Shown piece by piece: positions 25,784 to 33,881 of a stretch of 64,000 bases of DNA (the first letter of the stretch is position 1; each line of letters opens with the position of its first letter). The position numbers and the translations under genes are program-made. The notes beneath the pieces are model-generated. The model saw only the letters and a program-made list of their open reading frames with translations, was not told the origin of the DNA and did not search any database. The stretch is from positions 1 to 64,000 of the forward strand of contig NZ_AXUN02000203.1 in the NCBI RefSeq assembly GCF_000495435.3, in the 5' to 3' direction. This stretch comes from Youngiibacter fragilis 232.1 (GTDB lineage: Bacteria; Bacillota; Clostridia; Clostridiales; Clostridiaceae).

Positions 25784-25819
25784 ATGCTCCATTCACATAC
25801 GTGAATGGAGCATTTTTTT
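25784..25819 (+). terminator. Terminator of the hesB-like pair
   Basis: A perfect 13-base stem (25784-25796 with 25801-25813) and four-base loop are followed by six or more T. A near-identical hairpin recurs at 27982-28011 in the decayed copy. Confidence 0.95.
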
Positions 25820-25965
25820 ATGAAAGGACTCCTCACTGAATGCCCTAAGGCAGATTAGTGGACTAAATTGCATTTCAAGGTGTTGATTTGGCTCAATCAA
25901 ATTGACGGTTATCTCAGATTTACAGTCCATTAAAAGTGAAGTGTTCTCAATTTCCACGATGCCCA

Positions 25966-27219
25966 TTAAAGATACCCTACAGGTATAGCTCGTGTGCCCT
26001 TGTCAAGGTATATCAATTCAGGATTTTGGTTAATCAATGCTCCCGCCCCTAACTTCATATCCCCTGCTTCAGTTACAGGTTCCAGAAGATGGAATGCTTG
26101 TACCATATTCTTATTCGGTCTGGCAGTCATTTTGATTTCAACAGGATACACTGTCCTGCCAATTTCCATAACCAAATCGATTTCCCTTTGATCTGCATCT
26201 CTATAAAAATAGAGATCGCGCACCGACTTACCAGCATTTAGAAATGACTTGACAATCTCTGAGACAACCCAGGTTTCGAAGAATTGTCCAGCTTTTGCCC
26301 CGAATTGAATTGTCTCTGGTGTAATCCATCTTGTCAACCAAGCCATCAGTCCTGTATCCATAAAGAATACTTTTGGCGTCTTGATCACGCGTTTCAAACG
26401 ATTATTATGGTATGGATTCAGTTGCAGTATGATGCCCGAACTTTCCAGGATCTGAAGCCACCGTCTCACAGTTGTCGCAGATACCCCTGCATCCCTTGCA
26501 ATGCTGTCATAATTCAATAGCTCCCCGCTTCGCGCAGCTACTGCTGCCATGAATCGCACAAAATCGCCTTTATCAGATATCTTGGTCAGTTGGTTAACAT
26601 CGCGTTCAATATATGTTGTCACATAACTCGAGTAGTACGTTTCCCAATCATCCTGAGAGGCAATAAGCCTTGGCATATACCCTCTGTGAATCATGGTCCA
26701 GAGATCATCTGTATTTAGACTCTCTTTTTTTCGGATATCTAGATACTCATCAGTCGGTACGAAGGGCAGTGCACATTTAATGTTTTTTTGCTCACGATAA
26801 GAAATTCCCTGAAGCGGGAGTATTGCCAATCTTCCTGCCAGTGATTCGCTTACATTCTCCATCAGATGGTAAGCCTGTGAACCAGACAACAGAAACAGGC
26901 ATTTTTCTGTACTTTTGTCCTTCAGGGCGGCTAACCTCATCTCATCAATCTTAATTTTCAAAAAAGGAAACAATTCTGGCACATATTGTATTTCGTCAAG
27001 GATCAATTTTGCAGAATGATTCATAAAAAATAGTTCTGGATCCTCTTTAGCCTGCTGTAAAACAAAAGGATTGTCAAAAGTGATATATTCAAAGTCATCA
27101 ACAACCATTTGCAGCAAAGATGATTTTCCAACCTGGCGGGGGCCAGTTACCAATACTGCCGGGAAAGTATTTATCGTTTTTACAAGGTAGTCCTCGATAG
27201 CTCTATCAATCCATTCCAT
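25966..27219 (-). CDS. DUF4143-type AAA ATPase
   Basis: A 417-residue ATP-binding protein of the AAA_14/DUF4143 group. Walker A is TGPRQVGKSSLL (about 26-37) and Walker B LILDEIQYVPELF. The sensor-region LSGSQAYHLMENVSESLAGR is typical. The central DUF4143 part ends in a nuclease-like segment, YRDADQREIDLVMEIGRTVYPVEIK (as D-REIDLV and VEIK), which resembles a PD-(D/E)xK core. The ATG at 27219 has AGGAGG just upstream. Base composition is more AT-rich than its neighbours. It sits between the intact hesB pair and its decayed copy, so it was probably acquired. A 15-bp inverted repeat lies in its promoter. Its cellular role is unknown. Confidence 0.85.
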   Translation of the reverse strand: MEWIDRAIEDYLVKTINTFPAVLVTGPRQVGKSSLLQMVVDDFEYITFDNPFVLQQAKEDPELFFMNHSAKLILDEIQYVPELFPFLKIKIDEMRLAALKDKSTEKCLFLLSGSQAYHLMENVSESLAGRLAILPLQGISYREQKNIKCALPFVPTDEYLDIRKKESLNTDDLWTMIHRGYMPRLIASQDDWETYYSSYVTTYIERDVNQLTKISDKGDFVRFMAAVAARSGELLNYDSIARDAGVSATTVRRWLQILESSGIILQLNPYHNNRLKRVIKTPKVFFMDTGLMAWLTRWITPETIQFGAKAGQFFETWVVSEIVKSFLNAGKSVRDLYFYRDADQREIDLVMEIGRTVYPVEIKMTARPNKNMVQAFHLLEPVTEAGDMKLGAGALINQNPELIYLDKGTRAIPVGYL

Positions 27220-27252
27220 CAAGCTTCCTCCTCTCATCTTTTTAATAATAGC

Positions 27253-27303
27253 ATATAATCTCGTATAATACAACATTACAGAGTTGAATATACGAGATTA
27301 TAT
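27253..27303. promoter_or_regulatory. 15-bp inverted repeat upstream of the DUF4143 ATPase
   Basis: Perfect arms at 27253-27267 and 27289-27303 (ATATAATCTCGTATA and its complement) are separated by 21 bases. They start 34 bases upstream of the ATPase start codon. The arm spacing of about 3.5 turns, plus TATA-rich content, suits an operator or a promoter hairpin; it could also mark an element end. Confidence 0.7.
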
Positions 27304-27446
27304 GTCTTCCTTTCCGATATGTTGATTTTTGCATCTAGTGGTTTCCCTGACCCAAAAATCCCCTGATGGCAATAATAAATCTAATCAGCATTATTTCTTT
27401 TATTTAGGTAAATTCGTAATCCTTCCAGCCTTACATCTTGCTCAGT

Positions 27447-27683
27447 TCGTCCTCGAGTGCAGACATCCCAAGGGCTATTGCGCCCTTTATCCCTGCATCT
27501 ATCCGAGTACTGGTACACGATGTAAGTGTCCAGGTCCTCAAGCTCAGCAGTCCTTATTTAGCCTGCAAGGAGCTCACTCACATAACGCCTCACCGCTCCG
27601 AGTAAGTGCCCCCTACTCATGGCTTCGCTGCCAGCAATTATCCTCTTTGGTGAAAGGATGAGGATGAAGTTTACGAGGGCATG
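27447..27683 (-). pseudogene. Remnant of the ROK fructokinase gene (3' part)
   Basis: The DNA aligns along its length with 29706-29944, the 3' part of the intact ROK kinase gene. Shared blocks include CCCAAGGGCTATTGCGCCC, GGTCCTCAAGCTCAG and ACATAACGCCTCACC. Numerous substitutions and short deletions (for example around 27507-27518) shift the frame, and nothing is translatable. It is on the same strand as the intact gene. At its right end it passes directly into hesB-like sequence at a 10-base segment shared by both parents (27669-27678). Confidence 0.85.
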
Positions 27684-27833
27684 AACCACGTTGCAAAAGA
27701 GTTCTATGAACATTATGATGGCCACAAAGTGATATCAGACGACGATAATTACGGCGGCGGAATGGCACTTAATCCTAGAAACACAGACATAGCATCAGGA
27801 TGCTTAACTTGTGCATCCTGATGTGCAGTTTAG
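27669..27833 (+). pseudogene. Remnant of hesB-like copy 1 (3' half)
   Basis: Homologous to 25248-25415. In the parental frame it still reads VAKEFYEHYDGHKVISDDD and NYGGGMALNPRNTDIASGC, but the Cys-rich tail carries an in-frame TGA at 27819-27821 where the parent has GGA. The start and the N-terminal half are missing and replaced by ROK-derived DNA. Many third-position and some amino-acid changes show it is old. Confidence 0.85.
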
Positions 27834-27844
27834 GTAGAAAATCT

Positions 27845-27969
27845 ATGAAACATCAAAGAAGGAAGTACTCACTCTAAGTGAAGGCGCATACAGCGAATTC
27901 AAGTCATTCCTTGCGCCAAGCAATGTAGACGGCAGAGCCACCAGATGCTCATCCTGCTCAGGCTGCTAA
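27845..27969 (+). pseudogene. Remnant of hesB-like copy 2 (internally deleted)
   Basis: Homologous to the two ends of 25427-25771. The ribosome site has changed from GGAGG to GGTAG. One base is lost just after the ATG, giving an early TAA in the new frame. About 215 bases of the middle are deleted, joining at a GTA present on both sides. The last 35 bases still encode the tail CSSCSGC. Confidence 0.85.
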
Positions 27970-27981
27970 AAAGAAAAACTA

Positions 27982-28016
27982 ATGCTCCATTCACTTACGT
28001 GAATGGAGCATTTTTC
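27982..28016 (+). terminator. Duplicated copy of the hesB terminator
   Basis: A 13-base stem (27982-27994 with 27999-28011) is followed by five T. It differs from 25784-25819 by one loop base. It survives intact and could now end readthrough toward the convergent DUF2812 gene. Confidence 0.9.
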
Positions 28017-28064
28017 ATAAGCATTGGAGTTCGACATCTTCAATATTTTTAATCAGCTATCGTA

Positions 28065-29195
28065 TTAATTCCTTCCCTCATCGATACTAATCAGGTATTC
28101 CCTTATAGAGTCCACAACGGAAATTACACTTTCCTCTCCTGTGTAGCTTGCAACAAGCACCAGGTCACCTTTTGAGGCGAACACAAGACAGCCATTCCAC
28201 CTTTCCTCTGTGGACAGATAATCCAGCCAGACATCCTCCGAAATCATAAGACTGCCTTTGCTTAGCCTTGATTCCCAACCTTCTGTTACCAATCTTGAAT
28301 GATCAGGGATCTTCAGGTCATAGAAATTGACAAAAAGATGGGGCTCGTATCCATCTGAAGACTTCCAGACTTCTGAGCCGGTGTACATCCTGTCTGTCAG
28401 CAACGAGCCTGGTTCATGGTAGTACGGAAGTTCCTCTGATACAAGGTCATTCCTTGTCTCTATGTCAGGAAGCCTTAGTATATCAGATGAAGGTTCATAC
28501 AAAGGCATGATCCTCTGGTCACTTACTATGATCTCACCGATGTCAGCGAATACGCACCATGCAACACCTGCAGTAAGGACAGCAACTGAAGCGATCCTTT
28601 TTGTAAGGGCCTTCCTCCAAAGCATATCCTGCTTGCCTTCTCTCCTCAGATACCTGCTCAGCTCGCTTATTCCAACGTATTCCTCAAAAGCCCTGAAAGA
28701 TGATATTGCAAGGAGCGCCAGGTTTATTCTGTTCATTGTCCCCCTGTCAAGCATTCTAAGATAGAAATCCATATCAGTCATTATGAAAAACACTAGCGCA
28801 GCGATTCCTGATACTATCAAAGTGAGAGCAAGGATAATTCCAGTATTCATCTTTCTCTGGAGCCTCTTGATGGATATCGACCTGTCGAACATATCAGTAT
28901 GGAGGGGCCTTGCGCCTGAACTTCCAGAAGTCCTGAAAAGATGGACATCCCTCCTGTAGCCTACATGCTCCCAGCCGCAGTCAGAGAACACCTGAAGTTC
29001 ATCCTTCCCCGGATCCTTTGCCATGATATCCATAGAATACCTATAATCCTTTGGCTCTCCCTTTTCGAAGGCTGAGTAATAGTATCCGAAATCCCTGACA
29101 TGCAGGCCGTCCATCGACATGTCGTGGAACCAGGCCTCAAGCATCCCTGTCCTGTACATCCCTGATGGCATTATCTTTCTTATTACGGTGCCCAT
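28065..29195 (-). CDS. DUF2812 membrane protein
   Basis: A 376-residue protein whose N-terminal ~110 residues match DUF2812 (EAWFHDMSMDGLHVRD, FEKGEPKDYRYSMDI, FSDCGWEHVGYRRDVHLFR). The rest has three or so hydrophobic helices (ILALTLIVSGIAALVFFI, and another around SVAVLTAGVAWCVFADIG). A soluble C-terminal domain of unknown type follows. Genes of this family commonly follow a PadR regulator, as here, and may form regulator-plus-membrane-partner units; the function is unproven. GGAGG precedes the ATG. The gene overlaps the end of padR by 13 bases. Confidence 0.82.
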   Translation of the reverse strand: MGTVIRKIMPSGMYRTGMLEAWFHDMSMDGLHVRDFGYYYSAFEKGEPKDYRYSMDIMAKDPGKDELQVFSDCGWEHVGYRRDVHLFRTSGSSGARPLHTDMFDRSISIKRLQRKMNTGIILALTLIVSGIAALVFFIMTDMDFYLRMLDRGTMNRINLALLAISSFRAFEEYVGISELSRYLRREGKQDMLWRKALTKRIASVAVLTAGVAWCVFADIGEIIVSDQRIMPLYEPSSDILRLPDIETRNDLVSEELPYYHEPGSLLTDRMYTGSEVWKSSDGYEPHLFVNFYDLKIPDHSRLVTEGWESRLSKGSLMISEDVWLDYLSTEERWNGCLVFASKGDLVLVASYTGEESVISVVDSIREYLISIDEGRN

Positions 29196-29506
29196 CCCCT
29201 GCCTCCTTCAACTGCAACGAAGTCCCTGTGCATCATCGCTATCCTGTCATGCTCGGCCTGAAGGGCATGCCTTCCGTCAATGGTCAGCTGGTAGGTCTTC
29301 CTCCTGTTGTCTTCCTTAACCACGGATATCAGCTTATCCTTCTCAAGCCTTGCAAGGACTCCGTAAAGGGTTCCCGGGCCCATCAGGACCCTGCCTCCGG
29401 ATACCTCCTCTATGGCCTCCATGAGCCTGTATCCATGGGATGGGTTCATGAGTGAAAGAAGAACATAGAACATGGCCTCTGTCATCGGACCTCCCTGATA
29501 TGGCAT
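29183..29506 (-). CDS. PadR-family transcriptional regulator
   Basis: A 107-residue winged-helix repressor. The PadR pattern is present: MTEAMFYVLLSLMNPSHGYRLMEAI, GPGTLYGVLARLEKDKLI, and the wing EDNRRKTYQLTIDGRHAL. GGAGG lies seven bases before the ATG at 29506. A long near-palindrome lies in its promoter, so it probably represses itself and the overlapping DUF2812 gene. The signal it senses is unknown. Confidence 0.93.
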   Translation of the reverse strand: MPYQGGPMTEAMFYVLLSLMNPSHGYRLMEAIEEVSGGRVLMGPGTLYGVLARLEKDKLISVVKEDNRRKTYQLTIDGRHALQAEHDRIAMMHRDFVAVEGGRGWAP

Positions 29507-29540
29507 TTCTTCACCTCCAGTCTTGCTATGCGTCGCGTTA

Positions 29541-29598
29541 TTATGTATAGCGATATATCGTATAACATAATAGTAGAGTAACGCATGTATGTTGTCAA
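29541..29598 (-). promoter_or_regulatory. PadR operator and promoter
   Basis: On the minus strand TTGACA (29593-29598) and TACTAT (29570-29575) are 17 bases apart. Immediately downstream lies a 30-base near-perfect palindrome (29541-29570). Its arms are TTATGT-TATA and TATA-ACATAA around CGATATATCG. Outer arms GCGTTA (29535-29540) and TAACGC (29579-29584) extend it. Confidence 0.85.
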
Positions 29599-29602
29599 CA
29601 GC

Positions 29603-29643
29603 AAAAAGGATGCTGCAGCTGCAATATTGCAGCCGATGCATCC
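29603..29643 (-). terminator. ROK kinase terminator
   Basis: GGATGC (29608-29613) pairs with GCATCC (29638-29643), with an inner GCTGCAATATTGCAGC dyad. The minus-strand tail is five T (29603-29607). Confidence 0.85.
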
Positions 29644-29689
29644 TCTTTATACCGTATCCAAAATACGGGTATGTTTTTAGTTTCTGTCC

Positions 29690-30577
29690 CTATCTCTTCC
29701 TCTGTTCATCCTCGAGGGCTGACAGCCCAAGGGCTATTGCGCCCTTTATCCCTGCATCGTTCCCGAGTTCCGGGTACACGATGTAGGAGTCGAGGTCCTC
29801 AAGCTCAGGAGTCCTGATGTAGCCTGCGAGAAGCTCTCTGACATAACGCCTCACCATTCCAAGCACGTGTCCCCTGTGCATTACTCCTCCTCCTACGACT
29901 ATCCTCTTCGGCGAAAGGATGAGTATGTAGTTTACGAGGGCCTGAGCCACGTAATATGCGAGAATATCGAACACCTTATGGTCATCAGGTATGTCCCTGC
30001 CCTTCATTCCGGTCCTTGCTTCAAGTGCCGGACCTGCTGCAAGGCCTTCAAAGCAGTCCCCGTGGAACGGGCAGACCCCCTTGAAGTCATCATCCTTGTG
30101 CTTCCTGAGGATTATGTGCCCCATCTCAGGATGCAGCATTCCGTGGATGAGCTTCCAGGATTCCATGGCACCCGCACCGATTCCTGTGCCTATAGTCATG
30201 TACAGGCAGGAATCAAGCCCTCTGCAGGATCCGAAGAAGGCTTCTCCCAGGGCTGCGCCATTGACATCCGTATCGAATCCCATAGGTGCATCAATATATG
30301 TCTTAAGCTCTTCGATCAGATTATAATTCTGCCATTTGACCTTTGGGGTGGATGTTATTGACCCGTAGGTTGGTGAATCCCTGTCAAGGTCGATAGGACC
30401 GAATGATCCCACTCCAATGGCATCAAGTTCCTCTCCGCTGAAGAATTCCCTTACCCCGGCCATTGTCCTTTCCGGTTCTTCAGTAGGTATTTCCTGTCTT
30501 CTTTCGATTTCGCCCTTCTCGTCGCCGATAGCAAGGACAAACTTGGTTCCGCCAGCTTCGATTGCTCCTATCCTCAT
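29690..30577 (-). CDS. ROK-family fructokinase
   Basis: A 295-residue sugar kinase of the GmuE/ScrK fructokinase type. The N-terminal IGAIEAGGTKFVLAIG is the phosphate-binding loop. FDTDVNGAALGE (about 100) contains the catalytic Asp. The zinc motif HPEMGHI...CPFHGDCFEGLAAGPAL (about 145-180) gives His-Cys-His-Cys ligands. GGVMHRG and NDAGIKGAIAL lie near the end. The ATG at 30577 has AGGAGG upstream. It lies 36 bases downstream of the VWA gene's stop. A decayed 3' fragment of the same gene lies at 27447-27683. Confidence 0.92.
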   Translation of the reverse strand: MRIGAIEAGGTKFVLAIGDEKGEIERRQEIPTEEPERTMAGVREFFSGEELDAIGVGSFGPIDLDRDSPTYGSITSTPKVKWQNYNLIEELKTYIDAPMGFDTDVNGAALGEAFFGSCRGLDSCLYMTIGTGIGAGAMESWKLIHGMLHPEMGHIILRKHKDDDFKGVCPFHGDCFEGLAAGPALEARTGMKGRDIPDDHKVFDILAYYVAQALVNYILILSPKRIVVGGGVMHRGHVLGMVRRYVRELLAGYIRTPELEDLDSYIVYPELGNDAGIKGAIALGLSALEDEQRKR

Positions 30578-30613
30578 GGTTACCTCCTGAAACATCTTTT
30601 CTTTAAGTCTATT

Positions 30614-31972
30614 CTATCTTGCCCACTCGTGCAACAGTGTCCTCATGACCTGGAGACCGTAGGTCCTGTCGACCTCTTCCCTGTCCACCTTGAGTATGAA
30701 CACATCACCTCTCGGGTCCTTTAGGGATATGGAGGTCCCAAGTACCACCCACAGCGTCCTGAAATGCACAGGAGACATTGAAAGCCGGTCCTCGCCTTCA
30801 CCGTCTGTAAAGTAAACGAGGAAGGTTGACCTCAGGTTATTCTCCCTGATGTACTCGAACACAGGGGAGAACCTGGTGCCTCCGCGCCTTTCAAGGAGCG
30901 GTCTGATATCCTTTATGCTCCTTATCATGTAGTCCCGCCTGACTTCGTTATCGCACTCGAGGACCCTTATTGGAGCATCATGCTGCCTTGTGAGCATAAG
31001 CATCTCGGTTAGGAAGCCGTTCATGTCCTTGTCACTTATGCTGCCAGAGATGTCCAGTGCGACCGTTATGTCCGGTGCGAAATCCCTTAGCTCCCCCTTC
31101 AGGTCAAGCCTGTCAGGCTGCCTCCTGTCAAGCCTTGCGACCGTCTTCCTTCTGCCCTTGGGTACTGTCCTCAAGGCCCGCCTCACGCTGCTCTGCCAGT
31201 TTATCCTTCCCTTTCCGCCGGTCTCGAGTATCTTCAGGATCTCTCCCGGTACTCCCTTGTCACCTGCATGGGAAAGTATCGCCTTGATCGTCTCCCTGGA
31301 CCTGTCTTCATCCTCGGTTTCAGACTCAGCCCACCTGTCATGGGCGGTCTCGATGTCGATGCCGTTGTCCTTCTTCAGGTCCAGAGACTTCCTGTCCATC
31401 TTCATCATGGCATCATGTATGGATTCAACATAGAACTCAAGGGTCTCGTTTGTACGGAGGTTCAGGTTGAACCTGACGTTTACGGAATTTATCCTTTCCG
31501 CGAAATGCGGAAGGTTCGTTATGTACTGGTTCACTGATATGTCCATGCCAAGGCTTATGGCAAGCTTCTGGTACTTGTTCTTGAGAGCCTTCTCCCTTGA
31601 ATGGTGCTTGAGGATTATATGGTATATCTCATGCTTGATCATTGCCCTTGCCTCAAGCTCCTCGAGGAACAGGAAGCTTAAGGGGTTGAACATGAACACG
31701 ACGCTGCCCTTCCTCATAACGCTTGCCGTTGGGTAGGTCAGAGTGAAGTCTATCTCCCTGATTGTCCTTGAAAGGAAAAGGGCATAGTAGTCCTCACCGC
31801 CAGTCACCATCCTGAATGACAGCTCATCCAGGTACTTAAGGAAATCCCTGCTGAATCCCTTCCTCAGGCTTCCTGATTCTGTGAAATCCACCGCATCGGA
31901 AAGAAGCTCCCTTCTCCTTGCCGATATGGCATCCCTGTCCCTCAGGTCCTTGTGGAAGTTAAGATCTGCCAT
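30614..31972 (-). CDS. DUF2201/VWA-like protein with HExxH motif
   Basis: A 452-residue cytoplasmic protein. The N-terminal part (about 1-230) is the DUF2201 putative metallopeptidase region with the zinc-type motif KHEIYHIILKHH (about 113-124). The C-terminal part (about 300-450) is VWA-like: DITVALDISGSISDKDM carries the DxSxS metal site and YFTDGEGED follows. Such proteins work with MoxR-type ATPases, here the overlapping upstream gene, in chaperone-like remodelling of a target; the target is unknown. The ribosome site is weak. Translation is probably coupled, because the start lies 14 bases inside moxR. Confidence 0.85.
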   Translation of the reverse strand: MADLNFHKDLRDRDAISARRRELLSDAVDFTESGSLRKGFSRDFLKYLDELSFRMVTGGEDYYALFLSRTIREIDFTLTYPTASVMRKGSVVFMFNPLSFLFLEELEARAMIKHEIYHIILKHHSREKALKNKYQKLAISLGMDISVNQYITNLPHFAERINSVNVRFNLNLRTNETLEFYVESIHDAMMKMDRKSLDLKKDNGIDIETAHDRWAESETEDEDRSRETIKAILSHAGDKGVPGEILKILETGGKGRINWQSSVRRALRTVPKGRRKTVARLDRRQPDRLDLKGELRDFAPDITVALDISGSISDKDMNGFLTEMLMLTRQHDAPIRVLECDNEVRRDYMIRSIKDIRPLLERRGGTRFSPVFEYIRENNLRSTFLVYFTDGEGEDRLSMSPVHFRTLWVVLGTSISLKDPRGDVFILKVDREEVDRTYGLQVMRTLLHEWAR

Positions 31973-33035
31973 AGCACTGGAAGAAGCCTTCTATGAAGGT
32001 GTCGGAATTCAAGAGAATAGGGTACACATCTCCATAGTCAGCCCTTATCTCCTTCATGACTGATATCCTCAGGTCCTTTGGCATGAGGTTCAGGACCTCT
32101 GAGTACCTGTCAGCGAAACCTGGCTCCATATGGTCCCTGAGGTATAGGATCATGTTCTTCGCAAGGATGTACAGCCTTGAATGGCTTGCCTGGGAGATCT
32201 CATCCTTCACGAACTGGCTCAGGACCTCCATAGAGAACAGGTCATCAGGAGATACGAGCGGATTCCTGTTGTCCTCGATGAACGCCATGAAATCCTGGGC
32301 CACCTTCATGCCCACGTTTCCCTTCACCACATTGTAGAGTGTCTTCTGGTCGATATCCCTGATCTCTGCCACCTTGAGAGCATTGGAGACCCTTTCCCAG
32401 CTTCTTGGGGTAGACCTTATGAATTCATCCTGAGGCTTGTAGTTCAGGTATTCCCTGAACTGCGATATGAACTGGATGACAAGAGGATGTATCTCACCTT
32501 CCTCCATGCCCCACGTTATCCATTCCCTTGAGTCAGAATCCATGTTGAACCATACGAACCTGTCTTCCTGGGCCGGGTCCATGTCAACGACCTGGTAGTC
32601 TGTCTCCGAGAAATCCTCCATCCTGTTCGAGGGATTCATTGCAGCCGCGACAACCACGCGTCCGGAAAGCCTGTACCCGTTGATCTCCCTGTTGAGTATG
32701 AGGTTCATGAGCTCCTGCTGAACCGAATGGTCGCACCTGTTGATCTCGTCAATGAATAGAAGGACAGAGCCTTCGCTTTTCTCCAGATACTCGTCTATTT
32801 CAGTAAGCTTGTGATGTGTGGCGTATCTGGTCCTTCCACCAACCACTGTGGGAAGCCCGCCTATCTCCCCTTCCTTGAGGAGGTTTGCGTCAATGTTCAC
32901 CAGATACAGTCCCTTTTCCTCAGCATACTCCCTGATGAGGGATGTCTTGCCTATTCCGCTCTCCCCTATGATAAGGGGCACCGCCCCTGATAGGACCGCA
33001 AGGTCCAGAGCTTCAAGAGTCTCCTTGTAGTTCAT
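31959..33035 (-). CDS. MoxR-type AAA+ ATPase
   Basis: A 358-residue AAA+ ATPase. Walker A is IIGESGIGKTSLI (about 22-34), followed by EGEIGGLP and Walker B SVLLFIDEINRCD (about 91-103). The MoxR-type sensor run VVAAAMNPSNR is present, followed by a C-terminal lid that includes STPRSWERVSN. GGAGG precedes the ATG. It is preceded by the repeat protein (11 bases) and overlaps the VWA/HExxH gene by 14 bases. The three genes form one cassette. Confidence 0.9.
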   Translation of the reverse strand: MNYKETLEALDLAVLSGAVPLIIGESGIGKTSLIREYAEEKGLYLVNIDANLLKEGEIGGLPTVVGGRTRYATHHKLTEIDEYLEKSEGSVLLFIDEINRCDHSVQQELMNLILNREINGYRLSGRVVVAAAMNPSNRMEDFSETDYQVVDMDPAQEDRFVWFNMDSDSREWITWGMEEGEIHPLVIQFISQFREYLNYKPQDEFIRSTPRSWERVSNALKVAEIRDIDQKTLYNVVKGNVGMKVAQDFMAFIEDNRNPLVSPDDLFSMEVLSQFVKDEISQASHSRLYILAKNMILYLRDHMEPGFADRYSEVLNLMPKDLRISVMKEIRADYGDVYPILLNSDTFIEGFFQCYGRS

Positions 33036-33046
33036 GCCCCGTCCTC

Positions 33047-33763
33047 CTATCTCGACAGCACGTAGTCGATGAGCTTCATCTTAGCAGCCTTCGACCCGTG
33101 CTCGTTTATGAAATCGACCTTGTTCATGTCAAGGACCTGAAGCTCCATGAAGTCCCTTACATACCTTTCTGTGACATCGTCCCTTGAAAACACACCGGTC
33201 AGGACCTCCAGGAGGAAGTCCATGTCCAGGCTGTCGTACAGGTACTTTGCGATCCTTATGTTAAGCCTGAGGTACTCCCTCAGCTCCTCATCGTCATACC
33301 CCCTGATGTAGGTTATTGCCTGCTCGCTGGCTTTCAGCGCTTCCTTCCTTGCCTCGAGGCAGGGCTCCTTTATGTATTTGAGCGCGCTCCAGTAGTTCCT
33401 GACTGCAGCTACCTGAACCTCGCACTCCGGGTCAGCTATGTACTGAATGGCGTCGTAGTCTCTCCTGACTGCTGCAAGCTTAAGCGCAAGGTCGGGTCTC
33501 CTTATGTACTGTATGGCCCAGCCCTTGTTCTCAACTGCCGCCATCATGACCTCGTATGATGGGTCCTTGATGTGCTTCAGGCTGTTCCAACCTGCCCTCA
33601 CCGCAAGAAGCCTTACCTCCTCCGGCGCATCCTTGATGTGCCTTATTGAGCCGGGAGTCTTCCTCACCGCCTCTCTCATGGTTTCAAGGCCCGGGTCCAT
33701 GATATGCCTGATCTCATTTCCGTTTTTCCTGACTTTCTCTATGTCTTCTGACTCGTTTCTCAT
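33047..33763 (-). CDS. Repeat protein (DUF4116-like ~22-residue repeats)
   Basis: A 238-residue protein built of short helical repeats. Residues about 15-150 contain six units with the core pattern A-V-x(5)-A-I/L-x-Y/H-I-x-D/R-P, for example AVRAGWNSLKHIKDP, AVENKGWAIQYIRRP, AVRRDYDAIQYIADP and AVRNYWSALKYIKEP. They resemble DUF4116-type repeats, which are likely protein-binding surfaces. The C-terminal ~80 residues are non-repetitive and acidic-basic. GAGGAG precedes the ATG. As first gene of the MoxR-VWA cassette it may be an adaptor or the target; that is inference. Confidence 0.75.
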   Translation of the reverse strand: MRNESEDIEKVRKNGNEIRHIMDPGLETMREAVRKTPGSIRHIKDAPEEVRLLAVRAGWNSLKHIKDPSYEVMMAAVENKGWAIQYIRRPDLALKLAAVRRDYDAIQYIADPECEVQVAAVRNYWSALKYIKEPCLEARKEALKASEQAITYIRGYDDEELREYLRLNIRIAKYLYDSLDMDFLLEVLTGVFSRDDVTERYVRDFMELQVLDMNKVDFINEHGSKAAKMKLIDYVLSR

Positions 33764-33847
33764 GAACTGCTCCTCTGTATCCTATCTTTCAATGTATTAT
33801 CCGCCATCATTATATCAATTAATTGGATACAATTGAAGTGGCACCGT

Positions 33848-33869
33848 GAAAAAACGGCATTTCTGCCGT
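33848..33869 (-). terminator. relQ terminator
   Basis: ACGGCA (33854-33859) pairs with TGCCGT (33864-33869) around a four-base loop. The minus-strand tail is TTTTTTC. Confidence 0.85.
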
Positions 33870-33881
33870 CATTACCAATAG

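Noticed and set aside
27220-28064. Insertion sequence or CRISPR near the chimeric region
   Set aside because: No transposase frame, target-site duplication or spaced repeat array is seen; the repeated DNA is explained by hesB and ROK homology.
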